64,000 bases of DNA from contig NZ_STFZ01000034.1 of the NCBI RefSeq assembly GCF_005222845.1, forward strand, positions 248,001 to 312,000, written 5' to 3'. Made by a program: the position numbers and the translations under genes. This document shows, piece after piece, positions 18,280 through 26,290 of this stretch (the stretch's first letter is position 1; every line of letters begins with the position of its first letter). The notes beneath the pieces were generated by a model. That model was not told the origin of the DNA and did not search any database. It worked only from the letters and a program-made list of their open reading frames with translations. This stretch comes from Rhizobium sp. FY34. Its GTDB lineage: Bacteria > Pseudomonadota > Alphaproteobacteria > Rhizobiales > Rhizobiaceae.

Positions 18280-18303
18280 CTACTGACACCGTTTTGTCAG
18301 TAG
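18280..18303. promoter_or_regulatory. Perfect palindrome, likely operator for the YafY-type regulator
   Basis: CTACTGACA (18280-18288), six-base spacer CCGTTT, and TGTCAGTAG (18295-18303) form a perfect 9-bp inverted repeat in the 79-base gap between the divergent transporter and regulator genes. The position (18 bases before the regulator ATG, 39 before the transporter ATG) suits a shared operator. Confidence 0.75.
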
Positions 18304-18320
18304 TGTTCGGGAGGGTGCGC

Positions 18321-19007
18321 ATGCGTCGTGCCGATCGTCTCTTCGATATCATCCAGGCGTTGCGCGGCCGGAAACAGCCGACGACCGCTGCTTTTTTGGC
18401 GCAAAGACTGGAAGTGACAACCCGGACCATCTATCGCGACATTGCAACCCTGCAAGCGCGGCGCATTCCAATTGAGGGCGAACCTGGCCTTGGTTATTTT
18501 CTGCGTAAGGGGTTTGATCTGCCACCTCTGATGTTCACCATAGAAGAGGTGGAAGCGATCACGGTTGGGGCCAATCTCGTTCAACGTATTCGCGATCCGA
18601 AATTGCAGGAAGCGGCGCAAAGTGTGCTGAACAAGCTCCAGCATACAGTCCCCAGCGAACTACGCTCCTATCTGGCGTCCCCTCGCTTTTATGTGTCGGA
18701 AGGAGATACGGTGCGACCGGACGGCATCGCGCTGGTTGACGTGCGCAATGCCATTCGCGGGTGCCGCAAAATCAGCATTACCTATGTAGACGAGCAACAG
18801 CGTCAGTCATGCCGCACAATCTGGCCCATCGCCACGGTTTATTATGTCGATGTAACGCTGATTGCCGCCTGGTGCGAACTTCGCCAGGACTACCGGCACT
18901 TTCGCGTAGACCGCATCATACAATCAGAACTGCTGAGTGAGCAATTTTCCGGCGACAGCAGTCGCATGATGACGGAATGGATGGCAATGCGCTCGGCACC
19001 ATCCTGA
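18321..19007 (+). CDS. YafY family regulator (HTH_11 plus WYL domain)
   Basis: A 228-residue transcription factor. The helix-turn-helix (HTH_11) spans residues 1-60 with AQRLEVTTRTIYRDIATLQ, followed by IPIEGEPGLGYFLRKGFDLPP. The C-terminal WYL-type sensor is present around residues 140-205 (ISITYVDEQQ, AAWCELRQDYRHFRVDRI), although the WYL triplet itself is replaced. The ATG at 18321 has GGGAGG upstream. It is divergent from the EamA transporter and presumably controls it in response to an unknown ligand. Confidence 0.88.
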   Translation: MRRADRLFDIIQALRGRKQPTTAAFLAQRLEVTTRTIYRDIATLQARRIPIEGEPGLGYFLRKGFDLPPLMFTIEEVEAITVGANLVQRIRDPKLQEAAQSVLNKLQHTVPSELRSYLASPRFYVSEGDTVRPDGIALVDVRNAIRGCRKISITYVDEQQRQSCRTIWPIATVYYVDVTLIAAWCELRQDYRHFRVDRIIQSELLSEQFSGDSSRMMTEWMAMRSAPS

Positions 19008-19084
19008 GCACAACTACGCTCAGGCCGTGAATATCGATCAGCCCCAGCGCATTCCGGTAGGTCACAACCCGCCAAAATCGACAA

Positions 19085-19107
19085 AGGCCGGCGCATGGCA
19101 CCGGCCT
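19085..19107 (-). terminator. Hairpin terminator of the MBL hydrolase gene
   Basis: On the minus strand AGGCCGGTGC-CAT-GCGCCGGCCT gives a ten-pair stem (one U-G pair) followed by TTGT. It starts 28 bases after the hydrolase stop codon. Confidence 0.7.
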
Positions 19108-19134
19108 CATTGTCAAAAAGCCAAAAGCCAAGGC

Positions 19135-20136
19135 TCAGATATCGAACTGATAGGCCTTGGGCACGAAGCGGTAGCCGGTATCCTGCTTTTCCACATAGCC
19201 GACAGCCGGGAACGGCATGTGATAGCCGAGGAAGGCGAGCTTGTCGGCCGCCAGCATGTCGAAGGTTTTCTTGCGGGTGGCCGCTGCTGCTGCCTTGTCC
19301 ATGTCGAAGCGCACTTCCCAATCCGGGCGCTGCAGGGAGAGGACGAAGTGGTTGGCGGTATCTGCCGTCAGGATCAGCCGGCGGCCGCCCGATTCGACAT
19401 TGTAGATCATATGGCCGGGCGAATGGCCGAAGGCAGCCATGCTGGTAATGCCGGAGACGACGGAGGCACCATCGCCGACAAAGGTCATCTTGTCGGCCAG
19501 CGGCTTGACGCTGGCCAGAACCGCCTTGTGGCCGCCTTCCGCCGGTGTTCCCACCCGCGCGCTATTCGTCCAGAAATCATATTCCGCCTGTCCGGTCACA
19601 TAGCGGGCATTGGCAAAGGTGGGCTTGCCATCTTCCATCAGGCCGCCAATGTGATCGCCGTGCAGATGCGTCAGCACCACGATCGTGACATCTTCCGGCT
19701 GGTAGCCGGCGGCCTTCATGCCTTCAACAAGACGGCCATTGCCCTGCGCCCGGCCGCCGGCACCAAAGCCCGTATCAAACAGCACGACATCGCTTCCCGT
19801 ATCGATCAGCGTTGGCGAGAAGGAATTGACGAAATTATCGGCAGGCAGGAAATTGGCGGCAAGCAGCGCACCCACCGTTTCCGGCGTCTGGTTGGTGCCG
19901 AAAATCTCGTTCGGCTTGCCGGAGGCGCGCGCGCCATCCTTCACCACCAGCACGCGATAGTCACCAAGCTTGAAGCCATGGATTTCGGGCGGCATGGGTG
20001 CTGTCATCTTGCTCTCCGTTGCGGGTTGAACACTGGCCTGGGCGAAGGCCTGACCGGACAACAAAGCCGGCGCGGCGAGAATTCCCATCCCGGCGGAGCC
20101 GAGAAGCGCCCGCCGTCCCAATTCAAACTGTGCCAT
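19135..20136 (-). CDS. MBL-fold metallo-hydrolase with Tat signal
   Basis: A 333-residue zinc metallo-beta-lactamase-fold hydrolase. The HxHxDH motif is THLHGDH (His157, His159, Asp161, His162), with LFDTGFG at 119-125 and the later FGHSPGH and TADTANH ligand motifs. An N-terminal twin-arginine signal (LGRRALLGSAG followed by a hydrophobic stretch ending AFAQA) predicts periplasmic export. This resembles the lactonase/quorum-quenching-like or uncharacterised exported MBL group; the substrate is not evident. The ATG at 20136 is preceded by GGAGGATCAA. Confidence 0.9.
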   Translation of the reverse strand: MAQFELGRRALLGSAGMGILAAPALLSGQAFAQASVQPATESKMTAPMPPEIHGFKLGDYRVLVVKDGARASGKPNEIFGTNQTPETVGALLAANFLPADNFVNSFSPTLIDTGSDVVLFDTGFGAGGRAQGNGRLVEGMKAAGYQPEDVTIVVLTHLHGDHIGGLMEDGKPTFANARYVTGQAEYDFWTNSARVGTPAEGGHKAVLASVKPLADKMTFVGDGASVVSGITSMAAFGHSPGHMIYNVESGGRRLILTADTANHFVLSLQRPDWEVRFDMDKAAAAATRKKTFDMLAADKLAFLGYHMPFPAVGYVEKQDTGYRFVPKAYQFDI

Positions 20137-20229
20137 TTGATCCTCCGATGCGCGCGACCGTTGCGCGAAATCTGTTTCGGTCGATGCGCAACATATGCGG
20201 AATACCGCCCGTGAAAATGCCCCTCACGG

Positions 20230-20261
20230 ACACGTGATTCATAACATGGGAACACGTGATT
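20230..20261. promoter_or_regulatory. Tandem ACACGTGATT repeat between MBL and MFS genes
   Basis: ACACGTGATT occurs at 20230-20239 and again at 20252-20261, a period of 22 bases (two helical turns). Each copy contains the palindrome CACGTG. They lie in the divergent promoter region of the MBL hydrolase (start 20136) and the DHA2 exporter (start 20330). Confidence 0.5.
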
Positions 20262-20329
20262 GTTCTGGCGGAAAGAAGAGCGCAAGCGTAGGGAAGCCTA
20301 CCCGCCGCAGCTACGAAGTTTAGCATCTC

Positions 20330-21736
20330 ATGAACCGTATCGTTCCGCTTATCCTGGCCGTCGCGCTCTTCATGGAGCAGATGGATTCCACCGTCATCGC
20401 CACCGCCCTGCCCGCAATCGCCCATGATCTCGGCGTTGGGCCGATCACGCTGAAACTGGCGCTGACCTCCTATATGGTGGCGCTTGCCGTTTTCATTCCC
20501 ATCAGTGGCTGGATGGCCGACAAGTTCGGCGCCAAACGCATTTTCCGGATCGCGATCCTGGTCTTCGTCATCGGCTCCATCTTCTGCGCCGTCTCGACCA
20601 GCGTGTTCGAATTCGTTGCGGCGCGCTTCCTGCAGGGCATGGGCGGAGCGATGATGACGCCTGTGGGGCGGCTTGTGCTGTTGCGCACCACGCAGAAGAA
20701 GGATCTGGTCTCGGCCATGGCGCTGTTGACCATTCCGGCCCTTGTCGGCCCGCTGACAGGCCCGCCGATCGGCGGCTTCATCACCACCTATTTCACCTGG
20801 CACTGGATCTTTCTCATCAATGTGCCGGTGGGCATTCTCGGCATCTGGCTGTCGAGCATCTATCTGCCGGACATCGAAAGGCGGGCCTCGCCGCCGCTGG
20901 ATGTGACCGGCTTCACGCTGATTGCGCTCTGTGCCGCCGGCACCGTGTTCGGGCTCTCCGTCGTCAGCCTGCCGGCGCTGCCGCCGATTGTCGGCATTCT
21001 GACCACGCTGATCGGCATTGCCTGCGGTGCTCTCTACCTCAGACACCAGCGGCAGCATCCAGCCCCCATCCTGCGCCTGTCGCTGTTTCGCAACCATGCC
21101 TTTCGCGCCGCTATTACCGGCGGCACGCTATTTCGGATTGCCACCGGAGCCGTGCCCTTCCTGATGCCGCTGATGCTGCAACTGGCCTTCGGCATGACAC
21201 CGTTTCAATCCGGCCTCACCACCTTTGCCGGTGCGCTGGGTGCGCTCACCGTCAAATTCGTGGCAAAACGCCTGTTTGCCGCAACCGGTTTCAAGGTGAC
21301 GCTGATTGGCGCCAGCCTGGCCGGCGCTGCCACCACCGCGGTCAACGGCTTTTTCACAGAAGCGACACCGCAGGGCATCATCATTCTGTTCCTGTTTGCC
21401 TCCGGCCTTGCCCGCTCGATGTTCTTCACCGGCACCAATGCGCTCAGCTATTCGGAAATCGATGATGATGAGGCAAGCCAGGCGACATCGATCAGCTCGG
21501 TCCTGCAACAGGTGAGCCTGGCGCTGGGCGTGGCCTTCGCCGCTTTCGTGCTGGAGGCCTCGTCCTATATCTCGGGCTCACACCTGCAGCTGGCCGATTT
21601 TCATCTGGCTTTCTTCCTGGTGTCGCTGGTCTCGCTCACGGCCACGCTGCCGCTTCTGTCGCTGAAGGCCAATGCCGGTTCCGATGTTTCCGGCCACCGG
21701 CGCTTTCGCGCCGCGCCGGAGCCTGCGGCTGAATGA
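20330..21736 (+). CDS. MFS transporter, DHA2 (EmrB/QacA) family
   Basis: A 468-residue major facilitator of the 14-helix drug:H+ antiporter-2 type. It begins MNRIVPLILAVALFMEQMDSTVIATALPAIA, the typical helix 1 motif (here with M-E-Q-M-D-S-T), and carries motif A as GWMADKFGAKRIFR and motif C as GPLTGPPIGGFI. It probably exports hydrophobic toxicants. No membrane-fusion partner gene is adjacent. Its stop codon abuts the rlmE stop on the opposite strand with no gap. Confidence 0.92.
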   Translation: MNRIVPLILAVALFMEQMDSTVIATALPAIAHDLGVGPITLKLALTSYMVALAVFIPISGWMADKFGAKRIFRIAILVFVIGSIFCAVSTSVFEFVAARFLQGMGGAMMTPVGRLVLLRTTQKKDLVSAMALLTIPALVGPLTGPPIGGFITTYFTWHWIFLINVPVGILGIWLSSIYLPDIERRASPPLDVTGFTLIALCAAGTVFGLSVVSLPALPPIVGILTTLIGIACGALYLRHQRQHPAPILRLSLFRNHAFRAAITGGTLFRIATGAVPFLMPLMLQLAFGMTPFQSGLTTFAGALGALTVKFVAKRLFAATGFKVTLIGASLAGAATTAVNGFFTEATPQGIIILFLFASGLARSMFFTGTNALSYSEIDDDEASQATSISSVLQQVSLALGVAFAAFVLEASSYISGSHLQLADFHLAFFLVSLVSLTATLPLLSLKANAGSDVSGHRRFRAAPEPAAE

Positions 21737-22525
21737 TCAGCCCTCGTCGTCCTCATCGGCATGATGGGGGCGGTGATCGCCCATCTCGTCCAGCGGGTCG
21801 CTTTCGCGATGCAGCTCAGCGCGATAGCCGGTGCCGGCATCGCCTTGCTTGCGGCCCTTGAAACCCTTGGCGAGCAGGAACATTTCCACCGATTCCTGAC
21901 GCGAGGAGGCCGGCTTGATGTGCAGGACCTGGCGGAAATTCTGCTTCAGCATGTTGAGCAGGTCTTTTTCCGTGCCGCCCTGGAAGGTTTTTGCGAGGAA
22001 ATGCCCGCCTTCGGCCAGAACTTCCACAGCAAAATAGGCGGCCACTTCGCACAGATGCATGGTGCGCAGATGGTCTGTCTTCTGGTGGCCGGTGGTGGGG
22101 GCTGCCATATCCGAAATCACCAGATCCGGCGTGCCGCCGACGGCTTCCATCAGCCGTGCCGGTGCCTCGGCTTCCAGGAAGTCGAGCTGCAGGATCTTGA
22201 CGCCGGGGATGGGCACGACTTCGAGGAAGTCGATTGCGGCCACCCGAATATCCTCTTCCGTCGAGCCGGTCACTTTCGCTGCGATCTGCGACCAACTGCC
22301 GGGAGCCGCCCCCAGATCGATGATGCGGCTTGCGCCCTTCAGGATCTGGTGCTTCTCATCGATTTCCAACAGCTTGAAGGCCGCGCGGGCGCGATAGCCC
22401 TCGATCTTGGCACGCTGCACATAAGGGTCGTTGATATGACGCTCGATCCAGCGGCGCGAGGACGCCTTGAGCTTGCCCTTCTTCACCTTCTGGCCGAGCT
22501 TGCGGCCAATGGGAGCCTTGGTCAT
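21737..22525 (-). CDS. rlmE: 23S rRNA (uridine-2'-O)-methyltransferase RlmE
   Basis: RlmE (FtsJ/RrmJ) methylates the 2'-O of U2552 in the 50S subunit. The 262-residue protein has the FtsJ core: RARAAFKLLEID, the SAM motif IDLGAAPGSWSQIAA (near residue 67), VISDMAAPTTGH (catalytic Asp, near 137) and the FLAKTFQGG lysine (near 177). An acidic His/Asp-rich tail closes the protein (SDPLDEMGDHRPHHADEDDEG). The ATG at 22525 overlaps the ppx stop codon (ATGA), so the two genes are translationally coupled. Confidence 0.95.
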   Translation of the reverse strand: MTKAPIGRKLGQKVKKGKLKASSRRWIERHINDPYVQRAKIEGYRARAAFKLLEIDEKHQILKGASRIIDLGAAPGSWSQIAAKVTGSTEEDIRVAAIDFLEVVPIPGVKILQLDFLEAEAPARLMEAVGGTPDLVISDMAAPTTGHQKTDHLRTMHLCEVAAYFAVEVLAEGGHFLAKTFQGGTEKDLLNMLKQNFRQVLHIKPASSRQESVEMFLLAKGFKGRKQGDAGTGYRAELHRESDPLDEMGDHRPHHADEDDEG

Positions 22526-24270
22526 TGCGGGTTCTCCGGGGCACTGCGTGCCGTGGTCTCTGCGTTTCGGCGACCGCGAAAACGGCGCCACACACCATCA
22601 TCGGCCATCATATCGGTCAAAAGCCCTTCGCGCAGGCCGCGATCGGCAACCCGCATGCGCGGGCTTGGCCAGCGGCGGCGAATGGCTTCCAGAATGGCGC
22701 AGCCGGCCAGTACCAGATCGGCTCGATCCGGTCCGATACAGGGGTTGGTGGCGCGGCCCTCGAAATCCCAGGACAGGAGCTTCGCCTGCATGGCGCTGAC
22801 TTCCGCATCCGACAGCCAGAGGCCATCCACCTTGCGCCGATCATAGCGCGGCAGGTCAAGATGCACGCCGGCAAGCGTCGTCACCGTGCCGGATGTGCCG
22901 ATCAGATGGAAATCCTCGTCTGCTGCCAGCGCATCCTCGCCGATCGGCGGGCATTCGAAAGCAGAGAGCATGCCCTCGACTTCCGCCACCATGGCGGCAA
23001 ACACATCCGGCGTGACATTCTGGCCGCCGTGTCGTTCCGACAGGGTGACGACGCCGACGGGCAGCGAGGTCCAGTGGGTGATATGGTTGGCAAGACGGCT
23101 AGAACGGTTGTCGCGAATGCGCAGGACGGCGATTTCGGACGAGCCGCCGCCGATATCAAACAGCACGACGGAGCGCGCCTCGCGTCCGACGAGCGACGAG
23201 CAGCCGGAAACGGCCAGCCGCGCTTCCGTCTCGCGATCGATGATTTCAAGCTCAAGCCCCGTTTCGCGCGTCACGCGGGCGAGGAATTCCTCACCATTTT
23301 CCGCCGCACGGCAGGCTTCCGTCGCAATCAGCCGCATCTTGCGCACCGGGCGGTTGGCAAGCTTGACCGCGCAGATGCGCAGCGCTTCCACGGCGCGGTC
23401 CATGGCCTCCTGCGATAGCCGGCCGGTGGCGGCAAGCCCTTCGCCAAGCCGCACGATGCGCGAAAAGGCATCGACCACGCGGAACTGGCCGGGGCGCGTC
23501 GGCTGGGCAATCAGCAGGCGGCAATTGTTGGTGCCGAGATCGAGCGCGGCATAAAGATCATCAGGATGCGACCGGCGGCGCGACGCATCGCCCGCCTCGT
23601 TCAGCGCCTGGGCGCGCGGCCTGTGCTCCGGGCCTGCGCGACCGGCATGGGGATGATGTTGGGCGTGCGCAGGACCGCCCGAAGCGTGGCCGGTCGAAGC
23701 ATGCTGCCCATGGTGACCATGGCCCCCATGTCCGGTCGGACCGGCGTGGCCAGAATGACCGGAGCTCTTGCCGCCGGACTTGCCCGACGGCGCCAGCGGG
23801 CGCCCCTGCAGGCTACGGCCTTCCTTGTTCTTCTTTGACCGTCCGCGCCGACGGCTGCCTTCGCGCGGCGCGACTGAGGACGCAGTGGCCTTTTCGGCAA
23901 CCGCATGTCCAGGGCCTGCGCCAGCCGCACCTGCACTCACCGGCTTACTGCCAGCCATGGTCGCCGCATCCTGCGCGCCATGCGCCGGCTGTCCGGCCGC
24001 ATTGGCGGCGGCGGCACCCTGATTCGGGGACGCACGGGAACGGCGACGCTTGCGCTTGCGCGCAAGGCTCGCATCCTTGGTCTCGGGACGTCGGGCGTCG
24101 CGGTTCTCCACCGCATCGACACCACGCACAGCAGAACCTGCGGAGGGCGGCTTGCCGCTCCGCTTCGCCTTGCGGCGTCGGCCGGTTTTGCCGGCCGGCC
24201 GTTCTGCTGACGACGCCCCGCCTTCGGGCGGCTTGCCGCCGCTGTCGGGGTTCATCACTGATCTGTCCAT
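22522..24270 (-). CDS. ppx: Ppx/GppA phosphatase with long His-rich basic N-terminal extension
   Basis: An exopolyphosphatase/guanosine pentaphosphate phosphatase homologue of 582 residues. The ASKHA-fold catalytic part begins near residue 238 (YAALDLGTNNCRLLIA), with IATEACRAAENG, VVLFDIGGGSSEI and IGTSGTVTTLAG motifs downstream. The first 235 residues are disordered: Arg/Lys clusters (ARKRKRRRSR, SRRRGRSKKNK) and a segment at 171-216 with 13 histidines in 46 residues interspersed with Gly. The start is the ATG at 24268-24270; ATG 24255 is an alternative. It overlaps rlmE by four bases. Whether the enzyme acts on polyphosphate or pppGpp cannot be decided from sequence. Confidence 0.92.
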   Translation of the reverse strand: MDRSVMNPDSGGKPPEGGASSAERPAGKTGRRRKAKRSGKPPSAGSAVRGVDAVENRDARRPETKDASLARKRKRRRSRASPNQGAAAANAAGQPAHGAQDAATMAGSKPVSAGAAGAGPGHAVAEKATASSVAPREGSRRRGRSKKNKEGRSLQGRPLAPSGKSGGKSSGHSGHAGPTGHGGHGHHGQHASTGHASGGPAHAQHHPHAGRAGPEHRPRAQALNEAGDASRRRSHPDDLYAALDLGTNNCRLLIAQPTRPGQFRVVDAFSRIVRLGEGLAATGRLSQEAMDRAVEALRICAVKLANRPVRKMRLIATEACRAAENGEEFLARVTRETGLELEIIDRETEARLAVSGCSSLVGREARSVVLFDIGGGSSEIAVLRIRDNRSSRLANHITHWTSLPVGVVTLSERHGGQNVTPDVFAAMVAEVEGMLSAFECPPIGEDALAADEDFHLIGTSGTVTTLAGVHLDLPRYDRRKVDGLWLSDAEVSAMQAKLLSWDFEGRATNPCIGPDRADLVLAGCAILEAIRRRWPSPRMRVADRGLREGLLTDMMADDGVWRRFRGRRNAETTARSAPENPQ

Positions 24271-24596
24271 CTTGCCGCGCAAGAGCGCTTGAAGCCCGCT
24301 GCGGCATCCATCGTTTCGTTGACGTGAAGATAACAGCCGCGCGGGCTTTCGCCAATGGCCTTTGTCACGCACGAATGTGCGGGCAATGCCAAGCGCTTGA
24401 AACCACCGGTGACCGCTCTGCCCCGACCCGCCGGATGCCTGTTGGGTGCAGAGCCGAAAAAGTGGAAATTCGCCCCTTGATCGACCGGGAAAATCTGTTA
24501 CAAGGCCCGCACCGACGCGGTTCGGTTCTCAGGTGACCGGCCTGGGTTTGGCTTTGCCAACGATCCGCACAGTCTGTGACGACATCTTCGTCGGAT
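24271..24596. other. Intergenic region between ppx and tRNA-Gln
   Basis: About 326 bases with no convincing gene. It must contain the ppx-rlmE promoter (minus) and the tRNA promoter (plus). I see no clear terminator, palindrome or repeat in it. Confidence 0.6.
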
Positions 24597-24670
24597 TGGG
24601 GAATAGTTCAACGGTAGAACGACGGACTCTGACTCCGTTAATCTTGGTTCGAATCCAGGTTCCCCAGCCA
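24597..24670 (+). tRNA. tRNA-Gln (anticodon CTG)
   Basis: A complete 74-base tRNA. The acceptor stem TGGGGAA pairs with TTCCCCA, followed by G and an encoded CCA. The anticodon stem ACGGA/TCCGT encloses the loop CTCTGAC, giving anticodon CTG (glutamine). The T-arm contains the canonical GGTTCGAATCC. Confidence 0.97.
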
Positions 24671-24793
24671 ATTCTCCCAAAAAGCCCGCTACGCTCCTTG
24701 ATTTTCCAGTCGTGCCCGGCAAAATTGGCGCGCAGAATTTCATTGGCCTACCCCCACCAACCGCCACTCCTCCCGCCCATAAAACACCACAAC

Positions 24794-24824
24794 AAAAAAA
24801 GCGGCACCGAATTGGCGCCGCTTT
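24794..24824 (-). terminator. Intrinsic terminator of the Mo-hydroxylase operon
   Basis: AAAGCGGC (24798-24805) pairs with GCCGCTTT (24817-24824). On the minus strand a run of seven T follows. It lies 35 bases after the cytochrome c stop codon, closing the 2Fe-2S/Mo/cytochrome operon. Confidence 0.9.
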
Positions 24825-24859
24825 GATTCGTGGGAAATGTAGGCTGGCGGGAAAGCCGC

Positions 24860-26209
24860 TCAGCGCATCTGCAGGATGATCGGGTCAGGGCTTGCCGGGT
24901 CGGTATGGGCGCGCAGGGCCTTCACCTCCTGCGCCGTGACCGGCGAAGCCTGGTTGCCCCAGGTGGAGCGCACATAGGTCAGAACCTCGGCGATCTGCTG
25001 GTCCGACAGTTTCGAGCCCAGCGAGGGCATGCGGTAGGCATCCGTTACCCCGTCGGCCACCACGCGTCCCGCGCCGTTCAGCGTAATATTGATCGCCGAC
25101 TGGCTGGTGGGGGCAAGAACCGAGCTGACGCCGGCCAGCGGCGGTATCCATTCGCCGCGGCCGCGCCCGTCGCGACCATGGCAGGTGGCGCAGTGCGCCG
25201 CATAGATGGCCGCACCCGGAATGGCGGGCGCAGCGCTGCCAGAGACGGACACGGCGACCGGCTGGTATTGCCAGGGCTTGCCGTCCCGAGCCGCATCGCC
25301 GGGCAGTGATTTCAGGTAATGGGCAATGCTCTTCAGGTCCTCGTCCGTCATGAACTGGGTGGAATTGTTGAAGGCTTCCATCATCGAACCGAAGACGACG
25401 CCATGGCTGTTGCGGCCGGTCTTCAGATAGGCGGTGATCTCGTCTTCGCTCCACCTTCCAAGCCCGGTATTGTGGTCATTGCGCAGGCTTGGCGCATACC
25501 AGCCGTCCAGTAGCGCGCCGGAGAGGTAACGCGGATCGCTTTCATCCAGCGCCACTTCCTGGATGCCAAGACCGCGCGGCGTATGACAGCTGCCGCAATG
25601 GCCAGCCCCCTGCACCAGATAGGCACCGCGGTTCCACAGCGCATCTTCGCCAGATTTGGGCTGATAGGTGCCCGGATCGGTGAAGGCAGCAGTCCAGATG
25701 GCAAGCGGCCAGCGCATGTTGAGCGGCCAGGGAATATCGGCTGGCCGGTTGGCCTGAACCACCGGTTCCACATGGTTCATGAAGTAATCATAGAGCGCGC
25801 GGATATCGTCATCGCTCATCTTGGCATAGGAAGGATGCGGCATGGCCGGGTAAAGCCTATCGCCATCCGGCGAAACGCCGCGCCGCACGGCATTGTCGAA
25901 ATCCGCCAGCGTGAAATTGCCGATCCCGGTTTCCTTATCCGGGGTGATATTGGTGGTGTAGATCGCGCCGATCGGCGTGCCCATGGCCAGACCGCCGGCA
26001 AAGGGCTTGCCGCGCTCTGTGGTATGACAGGCGACGCAATCGCCCAGCCGCGCCACATACTCGCCCTTTTCCACCGGTCCGGGCGCGGGTTTTGCCTCGC
26101 CATCAAAGGGCGAGGACGGAATATGGGTCGTCCACCAGGTGCCGGCGGCACCGGCAGCAAGGACGACGGCAACAAAAAGACCTAAACGTTTCACAGGAGA
26201 TACACCCAT
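24860..26209 (-). CDS. Tri-haem cytochrome c subunit of a membrane-bound dehydrogenase
   Basis: A 449-residue c-type cytochrome with three CxxCH haem sites: CVACH at 58, CGSCH at 205 and CATCH at 340. It has an N-terminal membrane anchor/signal (about residues 8-25). The architecture equals the cytochrome subunit of alcohol and aldehyde dehydrogenases. As the third gene after a 2Fe-2S protein and a molybdopterin hydroxylase, it would carry electrons from the periplasmic hydroxylase to the respiratory chain. The start is the ATG at 26209; 81 bases separate it from the upstream gene. Confidence 0.92.
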   Translation of the reverse strand: MGVSPVKRLGLFVAVVLAAGAAGTWWTTHIPSSPFDGEAKPAPGPVEKGEYVARLGDCVACHTTERGKPFAGGLAMGTPIGAIYTTNITPDKETGIGNFTLADFDNAVRRGVSPDGDRLYPAMPHPSYAKMSDDDIRALYDYFMNHVEPVVQANRPADIPWPLNMRWPLAIWTAAFTDPGTYQPKSGEDALWNRGAYLVQGAGHCGSCHTPRGLGIQEVALDESDPRYLSGALLDGWYAPSLRNDHNTGLGRWSEDEITAYLKTGRNSHGVVFGSMMEAFNNSTQFMTDEDLKSIAHYLKSLPGDAARDGKPWQYQPVAVSVSGSAAPAIPGAAIYAAHCATCHGRDGRGRGEWIPPLAGVSSVLAPTSQSAINITLNGAGRVVADGVTDAYRMPSLGSKLSDQQIAEVLTYVRSTWGNQASPVTAQEVKALRAHTDPASPDPIILQMR

Positions 26210-26290
26210 CGATCGACGATGGCCCAGACGGCTGAAGCCGACATGGGCAGAGGATTGCGTGACGGCGCCCCGAATGGGGCGCCCGATGGA

